64,000 bases of DNA from JBAXXL01 sp038206725 (GTDB lineage Bacteria; Bacteroidota; Ignavibacteria; Kapaibacteriales; UBA2268), in NCBI GenBank assembly GCA_038206725.1, contig JBBRAO010000012.1:1-64000 (forward strand). The letters run 5' to 3'. A program made the position numbers and the translations under genes. Every line of letters starts with the position of its first letter. Position 1 is the stretch's first letter. The notes under the pieces were generated by a model. That model saw nothing but the letters and a program-made list of their open reading frames with translations, did not search any database and had not been told where the DNA came from. Of this stretch, positions 17,293 through 25,675 are shown in pieces.

Positions 17293-18507
17293 ATGAAAAA
17301 TCTTATAAAACTACGATATATTTTGGTTGTTTTTCTAATCCTAAGCTCCTCTTTACCGGCTTTTGGACAAAACAACAGCAACTTTCTTATTGACTCGGTT
17401 ACAAAATATGTAAAATACAGTTGGCAGCCGGGAGATGCCTCAATGTTAGGACGAAGCAAGAATTTTTATGATTTAAAAAATCAATTAACTTTGTTAAGAT
17501 ATTGGGCAATGGATAATACAACAAATCCGCAATACTATCAATATTATTATTCAAATAATAAGTTGGATTCATTCGAACTTGTGCAGGACGGATGTCCGTT
17601 CTTCAAAGCTAATATAAGCTACGATGCCAATGGCCGTACTACTGATTCCATTACTCAAACTAGATATAATTGCCAACCTCTTAAAAACGGCAACAGATAT
17701 TCGTATGAATACAATAAAACAGGCTTAAAATCAACTTATACTTCCTATAATTGGACGGCAGTCGGTTGGACACCGATTAGACGTACATCATTTAACTATG
17801 ATTCTAGGAAAAACTTAATTGAAGAAGTTTTCGAAAATTCCGATACCAATGGCTTATATATTGTAAATAAATTTGTTTATCTATACGATGAAGAGGTTAA
17901 TCTTACTGAAAGCCAAGAATTTAGATATATTGATGAAAATTGGGTTAAAGATAGTTGGATTAAGTACTATTACGCAAATTCTCATTTAACAGAACGGCAG
18001 TATTATTCGGCAAAAGACACACTAGATGCATTAATCAAAGTTGATAGTTTGTTTTATGATGAGGATTTGATAGTGTTGGAAAAGCAATACTCATTAATGG
18101 ATGGCGTAAGGTCATTAACAAATTCAACACGTCGTACTTATGATAAAAATAAGTTAATGATCAAGTTAGATGTTTCGGAAATAATGATTAAAGATTCTAC
18201 AACAACTACAACAGAATATATGTATATTTCGGCGAATGGTAGTGCGGTTGAAAATAACCCAGCTATAAATATTATTTCAATTTCTCCTAACCCCGCAGGT
18301 GATTTTATAACAATTAATCTGGGAAATACCAACCCCACGCTTAAGCGTGGGGTTGATGAAGTCTTCATCTACAACGCACTCGGCGAAATGGTGATGTCAG
18401 TAGAGACGTTGCATGCAACGTCTCTACGAATCAATATCTCTGATTTGCCAAAAGGTATGTATTTCGTGAAAGTGGGCGGTGAGACTGTGAAGTTTGTGAA
18501 GTTGTAA
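17293..18507 (+). CDS. T9SS cargo protein with tyrosine-rich repeats
   Basis: 404 residues: a signal peptide (MKNLIKLRYILVVFLILSSSLPAFGQ), then tyrosine-rich repeats (about 60-330) patterned F.YD...NL....E. They match the family of the cargo gene at 5835. It ends in a T9SS type A sorting domain (ISPNPAGDFITINLG ... LPKGMYFVKVGGETVKFVKL). Two perfect palindromes are read in frame inside the sorting domain: family B (18331-18354) in the first loop and a unique 28-base one (18400-18427) in the second. The function is unknown; a surface or extracellular location is expected. Confidence 0.8.
   Translation: MKNLIKLRYILVVFLILSSSLPAFGQNNSNFLIDSVTKYVKYSWQPGDASMLGRSKNFYDLKNQLTLLRYWAMDNTTNPQYYQYYYSNNKLDSFELVQDGCPFFKANISYDANGRTTDSITQTRYNCQPLKNGNRYSYEYNKTGLKSTYTSYNWTAVGWTPIRRTSFNYDSRKNLIEEVFENSDTNGLYIVNKFVYLYDEEVNLTESQEFRYIDENWVKDSWIKYYYANSHLTERQYYSAKDTLDALIKVDSLFYDEDLIVLEKQYSLMDGVRSLTNSTRRTYDKNKLMIKLDVSEIMIKDSTTTTTEYMYISANGSAVENNPAINIISISPNPAGDFITINLGNTNPTLKRGVDEVFIYNALGEMVMSVETLHATSLRINISDLPKGMYFVKVGGETVKFVKL
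18331..18354 (+). repeat. Family B palindrome inside a sorting-domain coding region
   Basis: A 24-base perfect palindrome centred on CTTAAG and read in frame to give NPTLKRGV. It sits between the first and second strands of the T9SS sorting domain, the same protein position as the copy at 5987-6018 on the other strand. Confidence 0.9.
18400..18427 (+). repeat. 28-base perfect palindrome inside a sorting-domain coding region
   Basis: GTAGAGACGTTGCA followed by its exact reverse complement. It is read in frame and yields VETLHATSLR, in the second variable loop of the sorting domain. A shorter relative (GTAGAGACG...GTGTCTCC) lies between genes at about 27132-27157. Confidence 0.9.
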
Positions 18508-18529
18508 TCGATTTACTTAAAAAAGCCGC

Positions 18530-18575
18530 AACCTCGTTCAAACTTTTCCGTGGTGGGGAAGAACTGAACGAGGTT
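18530..18575. terminator. Bidirectional terminator-like hairpin
   Basis: A perfect 11-base stem (AACCTCGTTCA at 18530-18540, TGAACGAGGTT at 18565-18575) with a 24-base loop. It lies between the 3' ends of the cargo gene and dnaG. A-rich sequence precedes it and T-rich sequence follows, so it could serve both strands, although the long loop is not ideal. Confidence 0.5.
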
Positions 18576-18615
18576 GTATCATTTTATGCTCTATGTTTTA
18601 TTCTATTTTACGAAT

Positions 18616-20556
18616 TCAAATACCCGATTCGTCTTCTTCCAACAAAATATCACGATAATCATATAAATCGTCTTTTTTCAATTTTTTGCTGAATTCGGGC
18701 AGTCTATTCATCAGCTCACGGATTTTGTTTTCGTCCGTTGTATGTTTCAATTGGTTGCTGACATCTTTCATTTGCACTGTCATTTTCTTGCGGATAAAAT
18801 AGTTTATTGAATCGCGTACCACTCTATCCCAATTGGTAGCATCGAGTTCATTTTCGTATTTCTGCCAATCGGCTTTCACCTCGTCCATAGGGATAGCTAT
18901 TGCCGCGATTAAATCCTTATAGTAAGCATCAATTTCACCCGAAGCGATTGCATCCAAAACATACTTGGTGTGGTCGGCGGCTTCGTAAATTATGGAAAAG
19001 ACATTTTGTCCGTAAACCGAAGGGAAATAGCTGTGGTGAATATCATATTTTTGCTCAATTATAACTAAAGGGTTATCGGACATCAGTATAACATTCAATA
19101 AATTCAGCTCGGCTGACGACATATTTTGCGCCGCATCTTTCGGAATCAAGTGTGGTGATTCGTTAATCATCACTTTTTTGTACTCAATATTCCTTGGCTG
19201 AAGTTTGTTTGGATTTTCACGCCCGGGGCTATCCTCACGATAGGTTCTTTCTTTTTGTTTTTTCTCAATTTCGATTTTTTCTTTGTAAAGCTGTTCAATT
19301 TGTCTAAATGAAAGCCTTAGTTTTGTTGCTGAAATCTGGATATACTCGTCGTGAACAAATTTGTCAGGTATTTTGACGATTAATTCGATAAGTTTTCTTG
19401 ATATTTCGGCTTTGCCCGCCGGTTCTGAAATCATATCTTTATTGATTCTGCAGATATAATCTATGAAGTTTTCAGCATTATCGAGCAATTTCTTGAATGC
19501 TTTATCTCCGCGTGAACGAACAAAATCGTCCGGATCGGTATCCTCAGGTAAACAAACAATTTTTGTATCCAGTCCCGCGGCTAAAGTTATTTCCAAACTT
19601 CGCACGGTTGCCTTTATTCCTGCTGAATCTCCATCATAAACCAAAAACACTTTTTCGGCATTGCGCTTTAACATCAATGCCTGCTCTTCTGTCAGTGCTG
19701 TGCCGCAAGGTGCTAACACATTGGTAAAACCGAATATGTGCAAAGCAATCAAATCGGCGTACCCTTCGACCAAAACGGAGGATTTGGTGGTCAATATCTC
19801 GCGTTTCGATTCGAAAAAGCCGTACAGTACTTTACTTTTGTTGTAGATCAATGAATCGGGAGAATTCATATATTTTGGACTGTCCGCGTCATCATCATCC
19901 ATTTTTCTGCCACCGAAAGCAATCGTTCGCCCTAAGAAATCCCGTATCGGAAACATCGCTCGGTTGCGGAACATATCGAATTTCTTATCATTCTTTTCGG
20001 TTATTAGTTTAGATTCGATTACCTGTGCATCAGTGAAATTCAAGCGTTTTAGTTCTTTATACAGAGCATCCCAAGAATTTGGAGAATAGCCTAATTTAAA
20101 TTTTTCAATGGTTTCCTTATCTATTCCGCGAGCCAAAAAATAATTATACGCAACCTTGCCTTCGTTGCTTAGCAAAGCCTTGTGGAAATAATCAGCCGCG
20201 ATTTCAGTAGCTTTAAGAATGGTCGAAGTTTTGCTCTCGGCTTCATCGGCTTGCTTCGATTGATGTGTATCAATCGTGATACCCGCTTTATCGGCTATTA
20301 TTTTTGTAGCCTCGGTGAAGGAAACACCCAGAAAATCGCGCACAAATGTTATGGAATTACCACCTGCTCCGCAAACGAAACACTTAAAAATTTGTTTTGC
20401 GGGAGATACCATCATCGAAGGATGATTGTCGTCGTGGAATGGGCATAGAGCTTTGTAATTTGAGCCCGCTCTTTGCAAATTCACATAATCGCCGATTACA
20501 TCGACGATATCCGATCTTTCGATTATATCCGTAACTATTTGAGGATTTATCTTCAT
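18616..20556 (-). CDS. dnaG: DNA primase
   Basis: Synthesises RNA primers at the replication fork. It has 646 residues. The N-terminal CHC2 zinc finger has C38, H41, C59 and C62. The catalytic core carries an RNAP-basic region with RAMFPIRDFLGRTIAFGGRKM and a TOPRIM domain with VLVEGYADLIAL and VYDGDSAGIKA. The last 150 residues are a divergent helicase-binding region. The gene begins immediately after the dnaJ-like stop with no gap, so translation is probably coupled in the order dCMP deaminase, dnaJ-like, dnaG. Confidence 0.95.
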   Translation of the reverse strand: MKINPQIVTDIIERSDIVDVIGDYVNLQRAGSNYKALCPFHDDNHPSMMVSPAKQIFKCFVCGAGGNSITFVRDFLGVSFTEATKIIADKAGITIDTHQSKQADEAESKTSTILKATEIAADYFHKALLSNEGKVAYNYFLARGIDKETIEKFKLGYSPNSWDALYKELKRLNFTDAQVIESKLITEKNDKKFDMFRNRAMFPIRDFLGRTIAFGGRKMDDDDADSPKYMNSPDSLIYNKSKVLYGFFESKREILTTKSSVLVEGYADLIALHIFGFTNVLAPCGTALTEEQALMLKRNAEKVFLVYDGDSAGIKATVRSLEITLAAGLDTKIVCLPEDTDPDDFVRSRGDKAFKKLLDNAENFIDYICRINKDMISEPAGKAEISRKLIELIVKIPDKFVHDEYIQISATKLRLSFRQIEQLYKEKIEIEKKQKERTYREDSPGRENPNKLQPRNIEYKKVMINESPHLIPKDAAQNMSSAELNLLNVILMSDNPLVIIEQKYDIHHSYFPSVYGQNVFSIIYEAADHTKYVLDAIASGEIDAYYKDLIAAIAIPMDEVKADWQKYENELDATNWDRVVRDSINYFIRKKMTVQMKDVSNQLKHTTDENKIRELMNRLPEFSKKLKKDDLYDYRDILLEEDESGI

Positions 20557-21531
20557 CTATTTTTTTCTTTCTTCTATAGATTTTTGCACTTCTTTCAATA
20601 ATTTTTTCTCATTTTCGGATAGTTCTTTAGGTAAGAGAGCTTGAACAATAATATATAAGTCGCCCTTCAATCCTGACGATCCGTAAATAGGCATACCTTC
20701 GCCCTTGATTTTAAATTGCTTTCCTATATGGCTCCCGGCTGTAACTTTCAAATTAAATTTCTTGCCGTAAAGGCCTATGTGCAGAGGTCCACCCAGCATC
20801 AAAACAAAAGCATCGGCATAAGTAGTCAAAAATAAATCATTGACTTTGCGTTCGATATTCGCATCCGGCAAAACTCGTACTTTAATAATTACGTCGCCTG
20901 AGGGTCCGCCACCTTGTCCGGCATAACCTTTTCCGGTAATTTTCTGAGTGAAGCCGTCGTAAAGTCCGGGTTTAAAATTAACTTTTATTTTATCATCGTT
21001 TATGGTTATCAATCTTGAAGTACCTTTGAAAGCTTCTTCCAACGATATTTCAATATACAATTCGGCATCTTCACCTCTTTGAGCTCTGCTTGCGGTGCGC
21101 CCTCTAAAAGGACTACCTTGCTGACCACCGCCGCCACCGAAGAGAGTTTCAAAGAAATCGGAATATCCACCACCGCCTCCGCCCGAAAACATATCGCCAA
21201 ATGGGGATTTGCCGCGTCTTCCGCCGCCAGCACTTGCACCGCCGCCGCCGCGGTTAGCATATTGCTGCCAATCAAAATCGTCGTAAGAACCGCCGGCACC
21301 TTGGTGTTGATTCCAATTAGACCCAAATTTATCGTATTTGCTTCTCTTGTCTTTGTCGCTAAGCACATCGTTAGCTTCGGAAATTTCTTTAAACTTTTCC
21401 TCAGATTGCTTATCACCCGGATTTTTGTCGGGATGATGTTTTTGAGCTAATTTTCTATAAGCCTTTTTAATTTCGTCAGCAGTAGCTGTTTTTGAAACGC
21501 CTAAGATTTTATAATAATCTTTGTAATCCAT
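20557..21531 (-). CDS. DnaJ-family co-chaperone without zinc finger (CbpA-like)
   Basis: An Hsp70 co-chaperone of 324 residues. The J domain (1-70) contains the HPD tripeptide in QKHHPDKNPGD. A Gly/Phe-rich and very Gly-rich linker follows (about 80-150), then the two beta-barrel C-terminal substrate domains (about 155-310). The CxxCxGxG zinc repeats of DnaJ proper are absent, so it is of the CbpA or type II kind. It lies 12 bases downstream of the dCMP deaminase gene and directly abuts dnaG. Confidence 0.9.
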   Translation of the reverse strand: MDYKDYYKILGVSKTATADEIKKAYRKLAQKHHPDKNPGDKQSEEKFKEISEANDVLSDKDKRSKYDKFGSNWNQHQGAGGSYDDFDWQQYANRGGGGASAGGGRRGKSPFGDMFSGGGGGGYSDFFETLFGGGGGQQGSPFRGRTASRAQRGEDAELYIEISLEEAFKGTSRLITINDDKIKVNFKPGLYDGFTQKITGKGYAGQGGGPSGDVIIKVRVLPDANIERKVNDLFLTTYADAFVLMLGGPLHIGLYGKKFNLKVTAGSHIGKQFKIKGEGMPIYGSSGLKGDLYIIVQALLPKELSENEKKLLKEVQKSIEERKK

Positions 21532-21543
21532 ATTTAATGCTCC

Positions 21544-22116
21544 TTATTTATTTAATTGAACGAGAGCATTTAAACTTTCGCCATTCATAAATATCTCAGG
21601 TACAACGATGTCCATCTCGATATATTGCAATACAACACCCGATTCGATAAACATTTCCCTTACTTTTTCTTCCGAAAGTTTCCATTTGCCGATTGTATTT
21701 TTATCATAAAAATCCTGTCCGTTTTTATGGACTACAACCTCGGCAATTCCGCATTGGATTATTGCTCTCGCGCAATCGAAGCACGGGGTCCAAGGCACAT
21801 ATAGCTTGCAACCTTTCAGAACCGTCCCGCGTCTTGCGGCGTTATATATAGCGTTTCTTTCGGCGTGTTCAATCCAAAAATATTTTTCACCGCCCTCGCG
21901 TGAAAGCCGTTTGTTGTACATATCGGGGTCAATTCCACGAGGAAGGGAATTGTATCCTGTCGAAACCAAAACGTTGTCAGCGTCCACAATTACAGAGCCT
22001 ACGTGTGTTGATGGGTCGCGGGACCGCATAGCTATTAAGTAACACATAGTCATATAAAGTTGGTCCCAGTGGGGACGATTTCTCGATGAGGCTTGTTCTT
22101 CTTCAGGTGTTTTCAT
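21544..22116 (-). CDS. dCMP deaminase (ComEB-like)
   Basis: A zinc-dependent cytidine/deoxycytidylate deaminase of 190 residues. The zinc ligands and catalytic Glu are in HAERNAIY (H84, E86) and PCFDC (C112, C115). The substrate loop THVGSVIVDADNVLVSTGYNSLPRG is typical of deoxycytidylate deaminases, which make dUMP for thymidylate synthesis. It heads the minus-strand unit that continues through the dnaJ-like gene and dnaG, linking nucleotide supply and replication priming. tRNA or cytosine deaminase is less likely given the loop. Confidence 0.88.
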   Translation of the reverse strand: MKTPEEEQASSRNRPHWDQLYMTMCYLIAMRSRDPSTHVGSVIVDADNVLVSTGYNSLPRGIDPDMYNKRLSREGGEKYFWIEHAERNAIYNAARRGTVLKGCKLYVPWTPCFDCARAIIQCGIAEVVVHKNGQDFYDKNTIGKWKLSEEKVREMFIESGVVLQYIEMDIVVPEIFMNGESLNALVQLNK

Positions 22117-22182
22117 TGATTTATTTTTTTTGTGTTTTACATTATAAGCAAAAATAATTTTTTTTTAGGGATATTTAATGAT

Positions 22183-22190
22183 TAATTTTG
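22183..22190 (+). promoter_or_regulatory. TAATTTTG -7 element upstream of murA
   Basis: TAATTTTG followed by CA matches the Bacteroidota -7 consensus TAnnTTTG. The identical ten bases occur at 25301 and 36931. I see no good TTTG at the expected spacing here, so only the -7 box is supported. Confidence 0.4.
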
Positions 22191-22264
22191 CATTCAGAAA
22201 ATATGTTTTTATATAATTAGCTTGATTATCAATATAATCAATTCACTTAGGAAATTAAATCTGT

Positions 22265-23527
22265 ATGGATAAATTTGTAGTAAAAGGCGGAAATACTCTT
22301 AACGGAAAGGTCAAAATATCGGGCGCAAAGAATGCTTCGCTTGCATTAATACCCGCAACTTTATTAGCCCCGGGCATATACAATTTGGCAAACACACCTA
22401 ATCTGCGCGATGTATGGACAATGTCCAGATTAATGATGGCTTTGGGTGCTTTTTGCGAATTGAATAATAATACATTGTTTATTGATACTACAAATGTCAA
22501 TTCAGTTATTGCTCCTTACGATTATGTGAAAATGATGCGCGCTTCATTTTACGTATTAGGACCCCTGACTGCTCGTTATGGAGAAGCTCGCGTTTCACTG
22601 CCGGGTGGCTGCGCTTGGGGACCTCGACCTGTGGACCTACATTTGAAAGTAATGGAGTCTTTGGGTGCGGAAATAACTTTGGAAGGCGGATATATAATTT
22701 CAAAAGCCGCTCGTTTGCACGGAGCGCGTTTCCATTTCGATATCTCCAGTGTTGGAGCAACAGGAAATGCTGTTATGGCGGCGGTTTTGGCAAAAGGTAC
22801 ATCGTACTTCACCAATTCAGCAACCGAACCGGAGATAACACATCTTTGCAGAACGTTGGTAAAAATGGGTGCGAAAATAAACGGTGTTGGTACGGACACT
22901 TTGGAAATTGAAGGAGTTGACGATTTGAAAGCGATTAACTTCGATAATATCCCCGACCGTATCGAAGCGGCTACATTTTTAATTGCCGGGGCTATGACAG
23001 GTGGACATATTGAAATGTCAGGTGTAAATCCATACCACTTTGCGTCGGTAATTGCGAAATTGGAACAAGCCGGTTGTGAAATTGATTGTATTTCGGACAG
23101 GATAATTCTAACCGCGCCGAACGGAATAAGCCCTGTGGATTTGATAACAGCGCCATATCCCGGACTTCCGACAGATATTCAACCTGTTTGGACGGCATTT
23201 ATGACTGTAGCGGGTGGAAATTCTAAAATTATTGATAATATATACCACGATCGCTTCAAGCACGTTCCTGAATTGACTCGTATGGGCGCTCAAATTGACG
23301 TGGTTGAGAATACTGCCATTGTCGCAGGGAATCACAAGCTGAAAGGCGCGGCTGTAATGGCGACCGATTTACGCGCGGGTGCGGCTATGGTATTGGCGGG
23401 ATTAACAGCCGAAGGAACGACCGACGTTCACAGAATATATCACATCGACCGCGGATATGAAGATTTTGAAAAGAAACTAAGTGCTTTAGGTGCTGATATC
23501 AGGCGCGAAAAAACCGATTTAATATAA
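22265..23527 (+). CDS. murA: UDP-N-acetylglucosamine 1-carboxyvinyltransferase
   Basis: Transfers enolpyruvate from PEP to UDP-GlcNAc, the first committed step of peptidoglycan synthesis. It has 420 residues with an EPSP-synthase-like fold. The substrate loop KISGAKNASLALIPATLL is at 17-34. The catalytic cysteine C116 lies in SLPGGCAWGPRPVDLH, so the enzyme should be fosfomycin-sensitive rather than the Asp-variant type. DLRAGAAMVLAGL near the C terminus is also typical. It stands alone between two non-coding regions. Confidence 0.95.
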   Translation: MDKFVVKGGNTLNGKVKISGAKNASLALIPATLLAPGIYNLANTPNLRDVWTMSRLMMALGAFCELNNNTLFIDTTNVNSVIAPYDYVKMMRASFYVLGPLTARYGEARVSLPGGCAWGPRPVDLHLKVMESLGAEITLEGGYIISKAARLHGARFHFDISSVGATGNAVMAAVLAKGTSYFTNSATEPEITHLCRTLVKMGAKINGVGTDTLEIEGVDDLKAINFDNIPDRIEAATFLIAGAMTGGHIEMSGVNPYHFASVIAKLEQAGCEIDCISDRIILTAPNGISPVDLITAPYPGLPTDIQPVWTAFMTVAGGNSKIIDNIYHDRFKHVPELTRMGAQIDVVENTAIVAGNHKLKGAAVMATDLRAGAAMVLAGLTAEGTTDVHRIYHIDRGYEDFEKKLSALGADIRREKTDLI

Positions 23528-24068
23528 AAATTATAAAGTGAAGAAGTTAGGAGAAGCCAAAGAGAAACCCCCTAACCCACTTTGAAAAATGGGGAACCGA
23601 AGAAAGAGAGCCGAGGCGTCATCCTGAACGAAGTGAATAATCCAGTTAAACAATTTTGAATTTTGAATGAGAAGAAAGAGCCGGTCATCGAGCGGAGTCG
23701 AGATGTACCGGCGAAAAAGAGAAATCCCGTAAGGGATTTAATATCGGTAGAAAAAGCTGAATGGTGGCTACGAAGTGCCGTAGGTACGATATATACGAAA
23801 TCTGAAAGAACCTTATTACCTTATTAATTCCAAAAATAAGGTAATAAGGTCAAATGATGGAATGGCGTCTAATTTTCTACTAAGGGTTTGAAGAGAAATA
23901 AGGTTTTTTAATAGGAACGTCTTTTCCAAAAGTCCACTCAAAAAATATGGAATTCCGGGGTGTGTTCCAAGTGCTGTCCATCTGATAAGTAAAAAATAAA
24001 ATATATTTTCTTATAATCGTTTTTATTAGTATTGTAAATATATTAGCTATTATAAAAAAGGAATAGAT
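23528..24068. other. Repeat-rich intergenic region
   Basis: No gene is found. In order it contains a degenerate AACCCCCTAACCC element (23564), a CGTCATCCTGAACGAAGTG motif (23627), a GAGCGGAGTCGAGATG motif (about 23690) related to the minisatellite at 25016, a short AATCCCGTAAGGGATT palindrome (about 23723), the GTGCCGTAGGTACGA dispersed motif (about 23777; also at 5646 and, inverted, 24849), and a degenerate MITE-like copy at 23809-23909. Confidence 0.6.
23809..23909. repeat. MITE-like element, copy 2 (degenerate)
   Basis: Shares with the element at 4121 the ACCTTATTACCTTATT internal block, TTTTCTACTAAGG and the AAATAAGGTTTTT end. Its left terminal repeat is altered. An additional internal inverted pair (ACCTTATTACCTTATT with AATAAGGTAATAAGGT) makes a strong hairpin. 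It lies 160 bases upstream of the toxin-antitoxin genes. Confidence 0.6.
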
Positions 24069-24311
24069 ATGCAGACAGTTGAATTCGACACATATATATC
24101 GCAGAATTGCATATATATTCCGCTCAATTTATCACAACTTAATAATCGAAAAGCAAAAGTTTCTTTATTACTGCCAGATATGACCGAGGTGGGCAATTTC
24201 GACAAAACAGCTCTAATAGCGGCTGTTGAAAAAGCAAAAAGAAAAAACGTGTTTGAGAATATTGAGAATTCTGTTTTATGGCAGGAAGAAATAAGAAATG
24301 AATGGGAATAG
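24069..24311 (+). CDS. VapB-like antitoxin
   Basis: An 80-residue acidic protein directly upstream of, and overlapping by 14 bases, a PIN-domain toxin gene. The N-terminal half (to about 45) has a strand-loop pattern and the C-terminal helical segment ends in WQEEIRNEWE, the usual kind of toxin-wrapping tail. I do not see a clear AbrB or RHH motif, so the assignment rests mostly on size and context. It probably represses its own promoter, as such pairs do. Confidence 0.65.
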   Translation: MQTVEFDTYISQNCIYIPLNLSQLNNRKAKVSLLLPDMTEVGNFDKTALIAAVEKAKRKNVFENIENSVLWQEEIRNEWE

Positions 24312-24686
24312 GGCGGTACTAGATAGTAATGTTATTATTGACGCATCCAAGGGAATCGTTTCTATTCAAGAAATTGTTTCTGAATTTGATTTTTTGTTTA
24401 TTTCAATCATAAGCTATATAGAGATTTTAGGTTTTCAATTTACAAAGACACTGAAAAGTTATTGGTTGAAAATATTATAGATAATATATCTATTGTTAAT
24501 GTTGATAAAGAAATAGCTGACATCGGAATCGAATACAGACGAAGAAACAAAATCAAACTTCCCGATGCTTTAATATTAGCAACCTCAAAGAGTTCTCAAG
24601 CAGTTTTACTTACAAGAAATGTTAATGATTTTATTAATATTGACAAATCTGTAAGTATCATCAAACCAAATGTACTAGAATTATAA
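24298..24686 (+). pseudogene. VapC-like PIN-domain toxin, split by a one-base frameshift
   Basis: Two overlapping reading frames together make one PIN-domain ribonuclease of about 129 aa. The first (24298-24480) carries the initial acidic site VLDSNVIIDAS and the SYIEILGF glutamate. The second (entered near 24440, ending at 24686) carries LPDALILATS and VLLTRNVNDF. Restoring one T in the TTT run at 24439-24441 joins them as GFQFYKDTEKLLVENI. All catalytic carboxylates are thus present, but the frame is broken. This is either a fresh inactivating deletion or a sequencing error. If real, the toxin is dead while the antitoxin gene stays intact. Confidence 0.75.
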
Positions 24687-24755
24687 GCAAGAAAAATAAA
24701 ATATATTATTAAATGTCTAACCTTTGTGGTCAGTTCATTAAGCGTGGGATTGATG

Positions 24756-24828
24756 AAAAAATAAGGTAATAATGTTATGTATTCGTAAATATCTGTTTTG
24801 CTGTGGTTAGAAGAGAAATAAGGTTTTC
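24756..24828. repeat. MITE-like element, copy 3 (truncated)
   Basis: Retains AATAAGGTAATAA and the GAAATAAGGTTTT end of the element at 4121 and of copy 2; the rest is lost. Copies 2 and 3 bracket the toxin-antitoxin locus. Confidence 0.5.
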
Positions 24829-25015
24829 TCAAATTTTATGCATATTTCGTACCTACGGCACGTCGTGGTCATTATCGGACTTTTTTCTATAAACATTTTA
24901 TCCCTAAAGGGATTATCTTTGCAGTTTTCTTCTTCGCATTAATAATTTACAATTTATCATTGTTTGGCTTCTTTCTTCCCCAATCCCCAAACACCCCAAA
25001 TTGAAGATGGCATCT

Positions 25016-25218
25016 CGACTCCGCTCGGGTGACCGGCACGACTCCGCTCGGGTGACCAGCACCACTCCGCTCGGGTGACCAGCACCACTCCGCTCGGGTG
25101 ACCGGCACGACTCCGCTCGGGTGACCGGCACGACTCCGCTCGGGTGACCAGCACCACTCCGCTCGGGTGACCAGCACCACTCCGCTCGGGTGACCAGCAC
25201 CACTCCGCTCGGGTGACC
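25016..25218. repeat. 23-bp minisatellite, about nine copies
   Basis: Tandem units of 23 bases with core ACTCCGCTCGGGTGACC. They fall into a few sub-types that differ only at CGA/CCA and CCGGCA/CCAGCA and are interspersed. This pattern suggests repeated duplication of multi-unit blocks. The unit resembles the dispersed GAGCGGAGTCGAGATG motif, seen inverted just before the array. There are no spacers, so this is not a CRISPR array. Confidence 0.95.
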
Positions 25219-25300
25219 TTTCAAGTCGGTAAAGACAGCACGTCTTCTCATTCTCCCACTATGTGGAAAAGTTTTTTGAACAATCTAATGGGGATTTTCG

Positions 25301-25308
25301 TAATTTTG
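25301..25308 (+). promoter_or_regulatory. TAATTTTG -7 element
   Basis: TAATTTTGCA, the Bacteroidota -7 consensus, lies 35 bases before the start of the 110-aa gene. A TTTG is present at 25275-25278, but the 22-base spacing is longer than the usual 19. Confidence 0.4.
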
Positions 25309-25342
25309 CATAGGGAAACAACAAGAATTAACGAAATTAAAA

Positions 25343-25675
25343 ATGAAAATTAAAGATATATACAATGAATTAGAAACAACAGCAAACAATCTCGGCATAA
25401 AGATACATAAAGACATAGGACGATTCAAAACGGGGTTTGCGTTGGTAAACGACAAAAAAACAGTACTCATAAACAAAACAACATCATTGGAAACTCGCGC
25501 GGTTTCACTGGCACGGGCATTAGTCACCATCGGATTGGACGATGTGTATCTAAAACCCGCGGTTAGACAATACATAGAAGACGAAACCAATGGCGAAGAA
25601 ATAAAAATAGATTTTGAAATTACGGCTCCAATACTTAACGGATACCATAAAAATGGAAAAAATGGCACTAAATGA
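25343..25675 (+). CDS. Conserved-looking small protein of unknown function
   Basis: A 110-residue soluble protein that I do not recognise, helical at both ends, with no signal peptide. It overlaps the start of a NifU-like gene by about 23 bases, so the two are translationally coupled and may work together in Fe-S cluster handling. That role is inference from position only. A -7 type promoter box lies 35 bases upstream. Confidence 0.55.
   Translation: MKIKDIYNELETTANNLGIKIHKDIGRFKTGFALVNDKKTVLINKTTSLETRAVSLARALVTIGLDDVYLKPAVRQYIEDETNGEEIKIDFEITAPILNGYHKNGKNGTK

Larger units (their letters stand above)
24687..25342. other. Repeat-rich intergenic region with minisatellite
   Basis: No gene is supported. 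It begins with a 48-base block (24709-24756) homologous to the sequence before the orphan sorting domain at 36607, including a half copy of palindrome B. A degenerate MITE-like copy follows (24756-24828), then the inverted GTGCCGTAGGTACGA motif (24849-24865), a CCCTAAAGGG palindrome (24902-24911), the 23-base tandem array (25016-25218) and the promoter region of the next gene. Confidence 0.6.

Noticed and set aside
21079..21450. 123-codon plus-strand Ala/Ser/Thr-rich frame opposite the dnaJ-like gene
   Set aside because: It is the complement of the Gly-rich linker of the J-domain protein, which keeps this frame open by composition.
25016..25218. CRISPR array
   Set aside because: The repeats are directly adjacent without unique spacers, and no cas gene is in the window.
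24912..25251. Long minus-strand open frames with repetitive Arg/Ser/Gly-rich protein across the 23-base array
   Set aside because: Open only because the 23-base unit lacks stops in those frames. Three overlapping frames are open at once, and there is no start context or domain.
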